A stretch of 64,000 bases of DNA from Comamonadaceae bacterium UBA2121. Lineage in GTDB: Bacteria; Pseudomonadota; Gammaproteobacteria; Burkholderiales; Burkholderiaceae_C. The notes under the pieces were generated by a model. The model was given only the letters and a program-made list of their open reading frames with translations. It was not told the origin of the DNA and made no database searches. The first letter of the stretch is position 1. Every line of letters begins with the position of its first letter. The stretch is taken from NCBI GenBank assembly GCA_002331385.1, contig DCYB01000012.1, positions 1 to 64,000 of the forward strand. The letters run 5' to 3'. Position numbers and translations under genes: made by a program. Of this stretch, positions 53,186 to 61,524 are shown one piece after another.

Positions 53186-54052
53186 TCAGATCGACTGGGC
53201 ACTGAAGGTATCGCACGACTGGACACTGCCAGTCTTCAAACCGGTAGTGAACCAGCGCACGCGCTGGGCGCTGGAGCCGTGTGTGAATGCATCAGGGCGC
53301 ACTGTGCCCGTCTGCTGGCGCTGCAGCTTGTCGTCGCCAATCTGCTGCGCGGCGTTGATCGCAGATTCGATATCGCTTTGGTCGAGCCAGTTCTTGGCTT
53401 GCTGCGAATGGTTGGCCCAGATGCCCGCGTAGCAATCCGCCTGCAATTCCAACCGCACCGACAACGCATTCTGGTCGCGCTGGCTCACGCGGCCGCGCAT
53501 GCTGTCCACCTTGTCGGTGGTGCCCAGTAGCGTTTGCACGTGATGCCCCACTTCGTGCGCAATCACGTAAGCGCGCGCAAATTCACCCGGCGCGCCCAAC
53601 TGGCGGCTCATGGTATCGAAGAAGTCCATATCCAGATACACCTTCTGGTCGCCGGGGCAGTAAAACGGCCCCATGGCCGATTGCCCCGTGCCGCACGCGG
53701 TAGGCACTGCACCTCGGAAAATCACCAGCTTGGGCTCTCGGTATTGCGCACCACCTTGTTTGAAGATTTGCGTCCACACATCTTCGGTCGAAGCAAGAAC
53801 GGTCGACACAAACTTGGCTTGCTGGTCATTGGCCGGGGGCGCTTTGGCCGGGCCTTGCTGCACCTGAGGCTGACCGCCACCGCCAGACAGTACGCCAATC
53901 GTGGTCAGAGGGTTGATGCCGAACACGCCCCATCCGATCAATGCCACCACCACGGTACCAATGCCGATGGAGCGGCCACCAATCATGCCTCCGCCGCCGC
54001 TTCCGCGCCGGTCTTCCACATTGCTGGACTCGCGATTACCTTCCCATCTCAT
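53186..54052 (-). CDS. YpfJ-type neutral zinc metallopeptidase
   Basis: A 288-residue member of the YpfJ family. It starts MRWEGNRESSNVEDRRG with a GGAG site upstream. A Gly-rich stretch and one membrane segment (about residues 27-45, IGIGTVVVALIGWGVFG) follow, then a domain with the zinc motif HEVGHH in AYVIAHEVGHHVQ. The active site should face the periplasm. The substrate is unknown. It lies between dcd and the rhlE-type helicase on the same strand with gaps of more than 100 bases, so probably has its own promoter. Confidence 0.9.
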   Translation of the reverse strand: MRWEGNRESSNVEDRRGSGGGGMIGGRSIGIGTVVVALIGWGVFGINPLTTIGVLSGGGGQPQVQQGPAKAPPANDQQAKFVSTVLASTEDVWTQIFKQGGAQYREPKLVIFRGAVPTACGTGQSAMGPFYCPGDQKVYLDMDFFDTMSRQLGAPGEFARAYVIAHEVGHHVQTLLGTTDKVDSMRGRVSQRDQNALSVRLELQADCYAGIWANHSQQAKNWLDQSDIESAINAAQQIGDDKLQRQQTGTVRPDAFTHGSSAQRVRWFTTGLKTGSVQSCDTFSAQSI

Positions 54053-54321
54053 TGTCTTTTCTCCGGTTGATCTGCCTTGGTGGGAGCCGAATGTTACGCC
54101 CTGATGAGCGACTGTGGTGAGCATTCGGCCACTGCTCTACGGAAACGCCAAAGCAATAGCAGAAGTTGACAGTATTTTGAGACGGGCGAGGCGTAGGACG
54201 CCCTCGCGTTTTCGGGCATTTTCAGGGATTTGGGCCGTGCATCCCATCGCAAAACGACCAATTGCGATCAATCGTCAACCGGCACGACCCCACCCGCACG
54301 CGCGCCGTCAGAGTGCCGCAA

Positions 54322-54888
54322 TCACGCCTTGGGCAGTGTGACACCAACCTGACCCTGGTATTTACCGCCGCGATCCTTGTAGCTGACCTCGCACTCCTCG
54401 TCGCTCTCGAAGAACAGCACCTGCGCACAGCCCTCGCCCGCGTAAATGCGTGCGGGCAACGGAGTGGTGTTGCTGAACTCCAGCGTGACGTAGCCTTCCC
54501 ACTCCGGCTCGAACGGCGTCACGTTGACGATGATGCCGCAGCGCGCATAGGTGCTCTTGCCCAGACAGACCGTCAACACAGTGCGCGGAATCCGGAAATA
54601 TTCCACCGTGCGCGCCAGCGCAAAGCTGTTGGGCGGGATGATGCAGGAGTCACCGTGGAAATCCACAAAGCTCTTTTCATCAAAGTTCTTCGGATCCACC
54701 ACCGTGCTGTGGATGTTGGTGAACACCTTGAATTCCGGCGCACAGCGGATGTCGTAGCCATAGCTGCTCGTGCCGTAGCTGATGATCTTGCGGCCATCGA
54801 CCTGGCGCACCTGCCCCGGCTCGAAAGGCTCGATCATGCCGTGTTCCTCAGCCATGCGGCGGATCCACTTATCGCTCTTGATGGACAT
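54322..54888 (-). CDS. dcd: dCTP deaminase
   Basis: Dcd deaminates dCTP to dUTP, a main source of dTMP in many proteobacteria. The 188-residue protein, [19 protein letters not shown], has the family's usual length. The active-site block [21 protein letters not shown] and the following [19 protein letters not shown] are intact. GGAGTG precedes the ATG; the longer upstream frame is not family-like. The gene points toward ypfJ, 269 bases away; I see nothing in that gap. Confidence 0.96.
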   Translation of the reverse strand: MSIKSDKWIRRMAEEHGMIEPFEPGQVRQVDGRKIISYGTSSYGYDIRCAPEFKVFTNIHSTVVDPKNFDEKSFVDFHGDSCIIPPNSFALARTVEYFRIPRTVLTVCLGKSTYARCGIIVNVTPFEPEWEGYVTLEFSNTTPLPARIYAGEGCAQVLFFESDEECEVSYKDRGGKYQGQVGVTLPKA

Positions 54889-55046
54889 CCCAATCACTCC
54901 AGTCACTTCGGATTGCAGCGCCACCGGAAACCTCTCGGGGCACTGCCAGATATTGTGCGCACCGCCCTTCGGCAATACGCGCATAACCGGATATTTTGCC
55001 CGCAAAGTAATGCCTACAAGCGCAAGCCCGACCTGCGCGCGGTCCA

Positions 55047-56321
55047 TCACGCCAATTGCGTGCGTTCTATCAAGCGGTCATCGCCCAGCACGATCATGGC
55101 AAACAGCAGCTCGTCCAGATCACGCGCCTGCGCCGTTCGCCGCGCGAGCAGCGGCGTGGCCTGTGGATTCAGCACCACAAAATCCGCCTCGCAGCCGGGC
55201 TGCAAATTGCCCACGATCCCATCCAGCCCCGCCGCGCGCGCCGCGCCCGCCGTGTGTTGCCACCACAATGCCTGCGGGCTGAGCGATTGGCCTTGTTTGG
55301 CGTGTCCCTCGCGGCCCACGTAATACGCTGCGAGCATGGTGTGAAAGGGGCTGAAGCTCGTGCCGCCGCCGACATCGCTCGCCAGTCCATACAAAAATCC
55401 TGCCTCGTCGGCCTTGGCGAAATCGAAATAGCCGCTGGAGAGAAACAGGTTGCTCGTCGGACAGACCGCCGCCGCCGTGCGCCGCTCGCGCATGAGTGCG
55501 CGATCCGCATCATCAAAATGAATGCAGTGCGCATACAGGGCACGCTCGCGCATCAGGCCAAAATCATCGTAGATCGACAAATAACTGCGCGACGCGGGAA
55601 ACAGCTCACGCGCCCAGCGGATTTCGTCGCGGTTTTCCGCCACATGCGACTGAATCCACACATCGGGATATTTCGCCGCCAATTCCCCCGCCCCGCGCAG
55701 TTGCGCATCGGTGCTCGTAGGCGCAAATCGCGGCGTGATGGCGTAACCCAGTCGATCCTTGCCGTGCCAGCGCTGGATCAGCGTCTCGGTATCGATCAGC
55801 GACTGCTCGGTGGCATCGCGCACGCCGTCGGGGGAATGCCGGTCCTGCAGCACTTTTCCCGCGATCATGCGCATGTGCCGGGATTGCGCTTCGTGCATCA
55901 GCGCATCGACCGAACCGGGATGCGAGGTGCAGAACGTGACCGCCGACGTCACGCCGTTGCGCAGCAATTCATCCACAAAGAAACGCGCTACTTCTGCGGC
56001 ATATGCCGAATCGGAAAAGCGCGACTCATGCGGGAACGTGTAATTCTCTAGCCAGGGCAGCAAACCGTCGGCGGGTGAGCCGATCACGTCCGTTTGCGGA
56101 TAGTGAATATGCAGATCGACAAAACCCGGCGCGATGATGCGCCCCGGCCAGTGCATCACTTCCCGGCCCGCATACTGACCGCTCAATGCGCTCCAACTTC
56201 CGGCGGCCAGTACGCGCTGCGTGCCTTGCGCATCGGCCTCGGTGGCCAGCAGGCCGTCTTCTTCAAAAATGGCTGCGCCTTCGGGGGTGAAGCGCAGGAG
56301 TGCGGAGCGATAAATAGGCAT
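55047..56321 (-). CDS. guaD: Guanine deaminase
   Basis: GuaD converts guanine to xanthine and so feeds purine breakdown. The 424-residue amidohydrolase has the first metal motif in [14 protein letters not shown] (about residues 65-78), the IQSHVAEN histidine, the [11 protein letters not shown] block and the late DVGGGTSFS aspartate. The family length is normal. It is the first purine-catabolic gene of the cluster reaching to the end of the window, and lies upstream of dcd on the same strand. Confidence 0.94.
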   Translation of the reverse strand: MPIYRSALLRFTPEGAAIFEEDGLLATEADAQGTQRVLAAGSWSALSGQYAGREVMHWPGRIIAPGFVDLHIHYPQTDVIGSPADGLLPWLENYTFPHESRFSDSAYAAEVARFFVDELLRNGVTSAVTFCTSHPGSVDALMHEAQSRHMRMIAGKVLQDRHSPDGVRDATEQSLIDTETLIQRWHGKDRLGYAITPRFAPTSTDAQLRGAGELAAKYPDVWIQSHVAENRDEIRWARELFPASRSYLSIYDDFGLMRERALYAHCIHFDDADRALMRERRTAAAVCPTSNLFLSSGYFDFAKADEAGFLYGLASDVGGGTSFSPFHTMLAAYYVGREGHAKQGQSLSPQALWWQHTAGAARAAGLDGIVGNLQPGCEADFVVLNPQATPLLARRTAQARDLDELLFAMIVLGDDRLIERTQLA

Positions 56322-56431
56322 GGGCGGAGCTTACGCGCTGCGCGCGGGGGCGGCATGGGGTTGCGCGCATAGTGTTCATATGGATTGCGTATTTTGCCGG
56401 TGTGGTGAGCGCGCTCGGCTGGTCTTGCTCT

Positions 56432-56467
56432 CTCGCCCGCTTGCGGGAGAGGGTTGGGGTGAGGGTG
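56432..56467 (+). repeat. REP-like repeat, copy 1
   Basis: A 36-base sequence that begins CTCGCCCGCTTGCGGGAG and ends GGGTGAGGGTG, with an internal CCCGC/GCGGG palindrome. It is identical to the copy at 56766-56801 and in the same orientation. Confidence 0.85.
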
Positions 56468-56555
56468 AATGCGGCCTCAGCTCATGCGCATCGCTCGTTC
56501 TTGTAGCAACGTCGTTGATTGGTAGCTTGCCCCTGCTCTTCCTTTACTTTCCGGA

Positions 56556-56612
56556 GCCGGGGAGTGCGCCCCGGCGGCGCAGTCACTTTCATTTGTCGTG
56601 CCAAATGAAAGT
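56556..56612. repeat. Pair of perfect hairpins within the repeat mosaic
   Basis: Two stem-loops stand ten bases apart. GCCGGGG with CCCCGGC (56556-56562 and 56569-56575) has a six-base loop. ACTTTCATTTG with CAAATGAAAGT (56585-56595 and 56602-56612) also has a six-base loop. Neither is followed by a T run, so they look like repeat structure rather than terminators. Confidence 0.6.
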
Positions 56613-56765
56613 AACCAAAGCAAAGGCGTTCATGCGTCAGAACTCACTTTGCGCACTGCGTGCGCGCCGTTCAGACATCCGCCGCAAGTCAGTTTTCGGG
56701 GAGGTGGCTGCTGCGTCCTGCGGCGCAGCAGAGGTGTCGCACTAGCGCTCTGCTTTTCTTGCCCC

Positions 56766-56801
56766 CTCGCCCGCTTGCGGGAGAGGGTTGGGGTGAGGGT
56801 G
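56766..56801 (+). repeat. REP-like repeat, copy 2
   Basis: Identical to the 36-base copy at 56432-56467, same orientation, 334 bases further on and about 25 bases past the stop of the BMP-type gene. Confidence 0.85.
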
Positions 56802-56824
56802 TATTTTTTCCCGTAGCTCGCGCC

Positions 56825-57925
56825 CTACTTGCGCCGTGGCGCTTGCACGCCCTCGGTCAGCCAGTCCATTTGCAGGATTTGCATATCGCTCAGCGACTGC
56901 CCTGCCGCAATGCGCACCACGCCTTCGTTGTCGCGGATGGGTTGCTTGCCTGCGTGGAAGGGGTGCAGCTTTCCGGCGATCATGTCTTTCTCGCGGGCGG
57001 CGACTTCTTCACGCACGACCAGCGGGATCTTGGAGTTGAAACCGTCCAGGCGAATCATTCCTTCGCGCACGCCGCCCCATACGTCCTGACTCTTCCAATC
57101 GCCGTTTGCCACCGCCTGAACGCGGCGGGTGTAGTACTGGCCCCATTGGTGCGTAACGGCAACGAGTTGCGCTTGTGGGCCGACCTTGTTCATATTGGAG
57201 TGGAAGCCGATGGCATATTTTCCGCGCTCCTGCGCTGCGGCCATGATGGCGGTGGACGCGGTCTGGAACGAGATCACGTCCACGCCTTCATTGAACAAGG
57301 CCATGGCGGCGTCACGCTCCTTGGGTGGGTCGAACCAGACATCGAGCCAGATCACTTTCACCACCGCCTTGGGGTTCACCGAGCGCATGCCGAGCGCAAA
57401 CGCGTTCACGCCCTGCATAACTTCCGGAATCGGAAAACCGGCGACGAAGCCTGCCACGCCGGTCTTGCTCATGCGGCCCGCCAGCACGCCGGAGAGATAG
57501 CGGCCTTCGTAATAGCGCGCATTCGCCGTGCTCACGTTGGCCGTCCGTTTGTAGCCGGTGATGGACTCGAACTTCACGCTGGGGAACTCTTTCGCGACGC
57601 GCAGCGTGGGCTCCATATAGCCAAAGCTCGGCGTGAAAATGATCTGGTTGCCCGCTTGGGCCAGATCGCGGATCACGCGCTCCGAGTCCGCGCCTTCGGC
57701 CACGTTTTCTACAAAGGTCGATTGCACCTTGTCGCCCAGCGCAGTGAGCATTTCCTGCCGGCCTTTTTCGTGCTGATGCGTCCAACCGGCGTCGGCCACG
57801 GGCGAGACATAGACGAATGCTGCCTTGACCGGCGCGGTTTTGGGCGCAGTCTGTGCCAGCGAGAAGGTGTGGGGGAGAAGCGAAAAACAGGCGGCCGCGA
57901 GCGCGGCAGCGAGGTTTTTGTACAT
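56825..57925 (-). CDS. BMP-family periplasmic substrate-binding protein
   Basis: A 366-residue member of the BMP/PnrA family, the binding proteins of ABC importers for nucleosides or purines. A signal peptide of about 25 residues ends in SLAQ, and the periplasmic-binding fold follows (KAAFVYVSPVADAGW, IIFTPSFGYMEP, GVDVISFQTAS). No lipobox is seen, so it is probably soluble in the periplasm. No permease or ATPase gene is beside it. Its position between guaD and puuD suggests purine uptake. A terminator separates it from puuD upstream. Confidence 0.88.
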   Translation of the reverse strand: MYKNLAAALAAACFSLLPHTFSLAQTAPKTAPVKAAFVYVSPVADAGWTHQHEKGRQEMLTALGDKVQSTFVENVAEGADSERVIRDLAQAGNQIIFTPSFGYMEPTLRVAKEFPSVKFESITGYKRTANVSTANARYYEGRYLSGVLAGRMSKTGVAGFVAGFPIPEVMQGVNAFALGMRSVNPKAVVKVIWLDVWFDPPKERDAAMALFNEGVDVISFQTASTAIMAAAQERGKYAIGFHSNMNKVGPQAQLVAVTHQWGQYYTRRVQAVANGDWKSQDVWGGVREGMIRLDGFNSKIPLVVREEVAAREKDMIAGKLHPFHAGKQPIRDNEGVVRIAAGQSLSDMQILQMDWLTEGVQAPRRK

Positions 57926-57963
57926 GGTGTTCCTCTACATGGTCCCGATGAAATGACAAAACA

Positions 57964-57988
57964 AAAGGCTGCCGGGACAGCAGCCTTT
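57964..57988 (-). terminator. Terminator after puuD
   Basis: A perfect 9-bp stem (57964-57972 with 57980-57988) around a seven-base loop. On the minus strand it continues into CCTTTTGTTTTG. It lies about 40 bases past the puuD stop and before the BMP-type gene, so the two are probably separate transcripts. Confidence 0.75.
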
Positions 57989-58028
57989 CGAGCAATGAAG
58001 GCGCGCATTCTAGCGCGTTGTCCAATCC

Positions 58029-59273
58029 TCAGGGCGTCGTCGGTGCACCACCTTCGTACCAGCGCTTGAAGATGTCCACTTCTTGCGGTGTCAGCACGCC
58101 GGGATTGCCGAACGGCATTTTCTTGAGCACCACGACTTGCTGGTACACCTGCTGCGCGTGGCTCTTCACATCGTCGGGCGAGTCGAACTTCACGTTCTTC
58201 TGCGCGATCGTGTTGGCGCTGTGACAGACCACGCAGTGCTTTTCCATGACGGCATGCATCTCACTGTAGGACGGCACTCCACTTGCTGCGGCGCCGCCGG
58301 ATGCCGCGCCCGTGGCAGCCACCGGAGCGGTCACCGCCGCCGGAGCGGGCTTGAGCCAGATGGCCACGCCGATGATCACCAGCACGCCCACCAGCGCATA
58401 TGGCCACGGATGACGGTTGCGACCCAGTTTGAAGCCGTGGCGCATGACGAAGAACTGGCGAATCGCCGCGCCCGCGAACATCATGAGGATCAGCACCAGC
58501 CAGTTCAACGCATGGTTGTAGAGCCAACCGTAATGATTGGACAGCATGGCGAACAGCACCGGCAGCGTGAAATAGGTGTTGTGCACCGAGCGCTGCTTGC
58601 CGCGCTTGCCGTGGATTGGATCCACCGGCTGACCCGCCTTGAGCGCGGCCACCACCTTGCGCTGGCCGGGGATGATCCAGAAGAACACGTTGGCGCTCAT
58701 CGACGTGGCCAGCATCGCGCCCATCAACAGGAACGCCGCCTGCCCGGGGAAGATGTGGCAGGCCAGCACCGCGGCAATACACACCAGCACCAGCACCAGT
58801 GCGCCGACGATGGAGTCGCCGTTTTCCTTCTCACCAAAGACGCGGCAGATGCCGTCATACAACAGCCAGAACACCACCAGAAACGCCAGCGCCGCGACGA
58901 TGGCCATGTGCGGGTGCATGGGGTTGCCGCTGGCCGGGTTGACGAGATAGATGTTCGCGTTCCACAGGTACGACACGGTCAGCAGCGCAAAACCGGACAG
59001 CCAGGTCGTATAGCTCTCCCAGAAGAACCAGTGCAGATGGTCCGGCAGTTTGGGCGGCGAGACGGCGTATTTCACCGGATGATAGAAGCCGCCGCCATGC
59101 ACGGCCCACAGCTCTCCTGTCGCCCCATCGCGCTTGAGCTTTTCATCGAGCGGTGGCGTCAGGCTGCTGTCCAGAAATACGAAGTAAAAGGAGGAACCGA
59201 CCCAGGCAATGGCGGTGATGACGTGCAACCAGCGCAGCAGCAGATTGGCCCAGTCGAGAATGTAGGCTTCCAT
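58029..59273 (-). CDS. puuD: Membrane urate oxidase PuuD with C-terminal cytochrome c
   Basis: PuuD oxidises urate to 5-hydroxyisourate and passes electrons to a fused cytochrome c. The 414-residue protein, MEAYILDWANLLLRWLHVI, has about eight membrane segments in the first 325 residues, with several His residues in or near them (HVITAIAW, HLHWFFW, SNHYGW). An Ala/Gly linker leads to a cytochrome c domain with heme motif CVVCH near residue 350. AAGGTTG precedes the ATG; the frame is open further upstream but through a promoter-like region. It is divergent from xdhC with a palindrome between. Confidence 0.93.
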   Translation of the reverse strand: MEAYILDWANLLLRWLHVITAIAWVGSSFYFVFLDSSLTPPLDEKLKRDGATGELWAVHGGGFYHPVKYAVSPPKLPDHLHWFFWESYTTWLSGFALLTVSYLWNANIYLVNPASGNPMHPHMAIVAALAFLVVFWLLYDGICRVFGEKENGDSIVGALVLVLVCIAAVLACHIFPGQAAFLLMGAMLATSMSANVFFWIIPGQRKVVAALKAGQPVDPIHGKRGKQRSVHNTYFTLPVLFAMLSNHYGWLYNHALNWLVLILMMFAGAAIRQFFVMRHGFKLGRNRHPWPYALVGVLVIIGVAIWLKPAPAAVTAPVAATGAASGGAAASGVPSYSEMHAVMEKHCVVCHSANTIAQKNVKFDSPDDVKSHAQQVYQQVVVLKKMPFGNPGVLTPQEVDIFKRWYEGGAPTTP

Positions 59274-59403
59274 GGCTTTCAACCTTGGTGAAGTGAGTTC
59301 ACCCAATTTCGACTGCTCACCACTGCGGGCGCTCTGAGCAGAACATTCCGGCCGCGCACCTTGGTTCCTTCCGCCGAAGACCTGGGCACCGCTGCGACCT
59401 TTT

Positions 59404-59426
59404 TTGTAGACACGAAGTGTATGCAA
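59404..59426. promoter_or_regulatory. Candidate operator upstream of puuD
   Basis: A 23-base imperfect palindrome: TTGTAGACAC, GAA, then GTGTATGCAA, in the gap between puuD and xdhC. One half differs at one base from GTGTATACAA at 61489-61498, next to the GntR-type gene. The GT-N-AC layout fits GntR-family operators in general. That this regulator binds here is inferred. Confidence 0.5.
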
Positions 59427-59462
59427 AAAAGTGCGGCTTCGCTATTTACCCGGCCCTAGTGA

Positions 59463-60293
59463 TTACCCTTGCGCGGATTGCGCATACAGCGACTGGAGCA
59501 GCTGCGCGGCGACCGAGGCAGCGATCACCTCCGGCTCCTTGCCGCTGATTCCGGGCACTCCGATCGGGCAGGTGATATGCGCGATTTCCTCCTCGGCAAA
59601 GCCGCGCTGACGCAACCGGGCACCGAACACGGCGCGCTTGGTCGCGCTGCCAATCAAGCCGACAAAGGAGAGATCGCCGCTTTCGCGCTGGCGCTTCAGG
59701 CACTCCGCAACGATGAGCAGATCTTCCGCGTGGCTGAAGCTCATGATCAGCACGCGTGCGCCCGAGGGCAGCTCCCGCACGGCGGCCTCGACCGGATCGG
59801 AATGCTCACACTCCACATGCGGCGGAACAGGATCGGGGAACACGCTGTCGCGGCTGTCAATCCAGCGCACGGCGAATGGCAATGGCGCCAACGCCTGCAC
59901 GATGGCTGCGCCCACATGGCCGCCACCGAACAGCGCCACGGGATGCAATGCGGGCATGAGCCGCGTCCGCAACGCATGGGCATGCCCGGCCCCGACCCGC
60001 TCGAACCGCAGATGCACGACGCCGCCGCAGCACTGCCCCAGACTGGGCCCGAGCGCCCAGCGCCGCACCATTCCCTCTGCCGGAAAATCTGCCAACGCCA
60101 AAGCGTTGCGCGCCAACTGGATCGCCTCCAGTTCCAGGTGACCGCCGCCAATCGTGCCGAAAAGCTGGTCGGCCGTCACCGCCATCCACGCCCCCGCCTC
60201 ACGCGGCGCAGAGCCTTGCGTGGATTCCACCGTGACCAGGCAGGCAGGCGCTGACAACAAATGTTGCAGCAAGCGTTGAAGTGCTACGGACAC
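59463..60293 (-). CDS. xdhC: Xanthine dehydrogenase accessory protein XdhC
   Basis: XdhC binds and sulfurates the molybdenum cofactor and inserts it into xanthine dehydrogenase. The 276-residue protein has the N-terminal CoxI-like part (STQGSAPREAGAWMAV, FGTIGGGHLE, CGGVVHL) and a C-terminal Rossmann part (VALFGGGHVGAAIVQAL, FVGLIGSATKRA). I chose a GTG with GGGGG 8 bases ahead; an ATG 13 codons upstream is possible. The much longer open frame overlaps the TonB-like gene and is rejected. The dehydrogenase subunits are not in the window. Confidence 0.92.
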   Translation of the reverse strand: MSVALQRLLQHLLSAPACLVTVESTQGSAPREAGAWMAVTADQLFGTIGGGHLELEAIQLARNALALADFPAEGMVRRWALGPSLGQCCGGVVHLRFERVGAGHAHALRTRLMPALHPVALFGGGHVGAAIVQALAPLPFAVRWIDSRDSVFPDPVPPHVECEHSDPVEAAVRELPSGARVLIMSFSHAEDLLIVAECLKRQRESGDLSFVGLIGSATKRAVFGARLRQRGFAEEEIAHITCPIGVPGISGKEPEVIAASVAAQLLQSLYAQSAQG

Positions 60294-60370
60294 GGAATAA
60301 GCCCCCGGTTGTTGCAAATAATCCGACAACATCAGACGGATGTCGACGCCACAGCTATTTAAACAAAGAA

Positions 60371-61000
60371 ATGCCCGCCCGTTTGCCATCACCCTTGCTG
60401 GCTCGCCGATCCGCACGCAACCAGCGCCTCGCGTGGTTGATCGTGCTGATGCTGGCCGTGGGCATGGTGCTGCTGATCCGCTACGCCGAAACGCCGCGCC
60501 CCGCGCCGCCATCGGTTCCAGCGCCACCGGCGCCCACCGTACCTTCGCCACCCACGGCACCGACGGCACCTCCTGCACCCACCTCGCCGCCGACCAACGC
60601 ACCGCCCGCACAACCTGCGTCGCCACCCGCGTCGCGCCCTGCAGCGCCCACCATCGCGCCGTCACAAGCCACCACGCCGCGCGCTTACCGCAAGGATGCC
60701 GCGCAGCACCTATACGCCAAAAACGCGGCGCGCATCTACAAAGGCAAACTCCAGCCCCTGCTCTATGCCATTGGCGTGCTGAAAGTGAGCATCGACAAGC
60801 ATGGCAAGGTGCGCAGCCTGCACTGGATGCGCGCCCCGAGGCATGCGCCCGAAGTCATGCGCGAGATTGAACGCACGGTGCGCGCCGCCGCGCCCTACCC
60901 CGCCCCTGTCCGCATGGGCAGCGTGGTGTACACCGACACATGGCTCTGGGACAAATCCGGCAAATTCCAGTTGGACACACTGACCGAAGGGCAGCTTTGA
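60371..61000 (+). CDS. TonB-like energy-transducer protein
   Basis: A 209-residue protein with one N-terminal membrane segment (about residues 20-37, LAWLIVLMLAVGMVLLI), a Pro/Ala/Thr-rich periplasmic stretch of about 60 residues and a C-terminal domain with YIKGKL-like and VLKVSIDKHGKVRSL strands. This matches the TonB/TolA C-terminal fold. No exbB or exbD is adjacent. It is divergent from xdhC within the purine cluster. The role may be outer-membrane energising or structural; the link to purines is unproven. Confidence 0.75.
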   Translation: MPARLPSPLLARRSARNQRLAWLIVLMLAVGMVLLIRYAETPRPAPPSVPAPPAPTVPSPPTAPTAPPAPTSPPTNAPPAQPASPPASRPAAPTIAPSQATTPRAYRKDAAQHLYAKNAARIYKGKLQPLLYAIGVLKVSIDKHGKVRSLHWMRAPRHAPEVMREIERTVRAAAPYPAPVRMGSVVYTDTWLWDKSGKFQLDTLTEGQL

Positions 61001-61083
61001 ATGCCGGTGAAACGGCTGCTCAATTCCCCGATTCGCGGTCCACAAGCAACTCCGCAGTCAAGTCACCGTAGAGCCCGAACGCT

Positions 61084-61434
61084 TCACGAGCCGCGATAGG
61101 TCGAGTAACTCCATGGACTCACCAGCAGCGGCACGTGGTAATGCTGATCCGCATGCGCCACGCCAAAGTCCAGACTCACGCGATGGAGAAAATTCGGCTC
61201 GGGCAAGGACACACCACGCGCCTTGAAATACGCGGCCACGTCGAAGGTCAGGCGATAGGTGCCGGTCTTCAGGCTCACGTTGTCGAACAGCGGTGCGTCG
61301 GTGCGGCCATCATGGTTCAGCGTGAGGCTCTTGACCAGCGTGGCTTGCTCGCCATCGGTGCGAAAGAGTTCCACCTTCATGCCCGCTGCGGGGCAGCCGT
61401 GCATGGTGTCGAGAACGTGTGTGCTCAGGCCCAT
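61084..61434 (-). CDS. uraH: 5-hydroxyisourate hydrolase (transthyretin-like)
   Basis: UraH hydrolyses 5-hydroxyisourate, the PuuD product, to OHCU. The 116-residue protein has the N-terminal LSTHVLDTMHGCPAAGM with its active-site His, an Arg in FRTDGE, the HYHVPLLVSP block and the C-terminal YRGS tetrapeptide that marks the enzyme rather than transthyretin. GGAG stands 8 bases before the ATG. It is divergent from the GntR-type regulator, with a shared 90-base intergenic region. Confidence 0.95.
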   Translation of the reverse strand: MGLSTHVLDTMHGCPAAGMKVELFRTDGEQATLVKSLTLNHDGRTDAPLFDNVSLKTGTYRLTFDVAAYFKARGVSLPEPNFLHRVSLDFGVAHADQHYHVPLLVSPWSYSTYRGS

Positions 61435-61488
61435 TGGGAAAACTCCTTAATCATTGCAAGGTTTCGACGGTATCTCTGTCGACCAAAA

Positions 61489-61498
61489 GTGTATACAA
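61489..61498. promoter_or_regulatory. Candidate GntR-type operator between uraH and its regulator
   Basis: GTGTATACAA, a near palindrome with a central GTATAC, lies 55 bases from the uraH start and 26 bases from the regulator start. It overlaps where the promoters must be. The close match to a half of the puuD palindrome supports a shared site. Confidence 0.5.
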
Positions 61499-61524
61499 TT
61501 TTTGTGAACTCGAAGAGCTTTTTC

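Larger units (their letters stand above)
56322..56824. repeat. Composite intergenic repeat region
   Basis: About 500 bases between guaD and the BMP-type gene with no credible gene. It holds two direct copies of a 36-base GC-rich REP-like sequence at its edges (listed separately) and, between them, two short perfect hairpins at 56556-56575 and 56585-56612. The whole looks like the kind of dispersed repeat mosaic found between genes in Comamonadaceae genomes. Short open frames across it are low-quality and rejected. Confidence 0.6.

Noticed and set aside
54114..54341. A 75-codon plus-strand frame between ypfJ and dcd
   Set aside because: Basic, Arg/Pro-rich shadow-like content; overlaps the end of dcd; no ribosome site.
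60294..60665. N-terminal extension of the XdhC frame
   Set aside because: It would overlap the divergent TonB-like gene, and its Trp/Arg/Ala-rich content is antisense-like.
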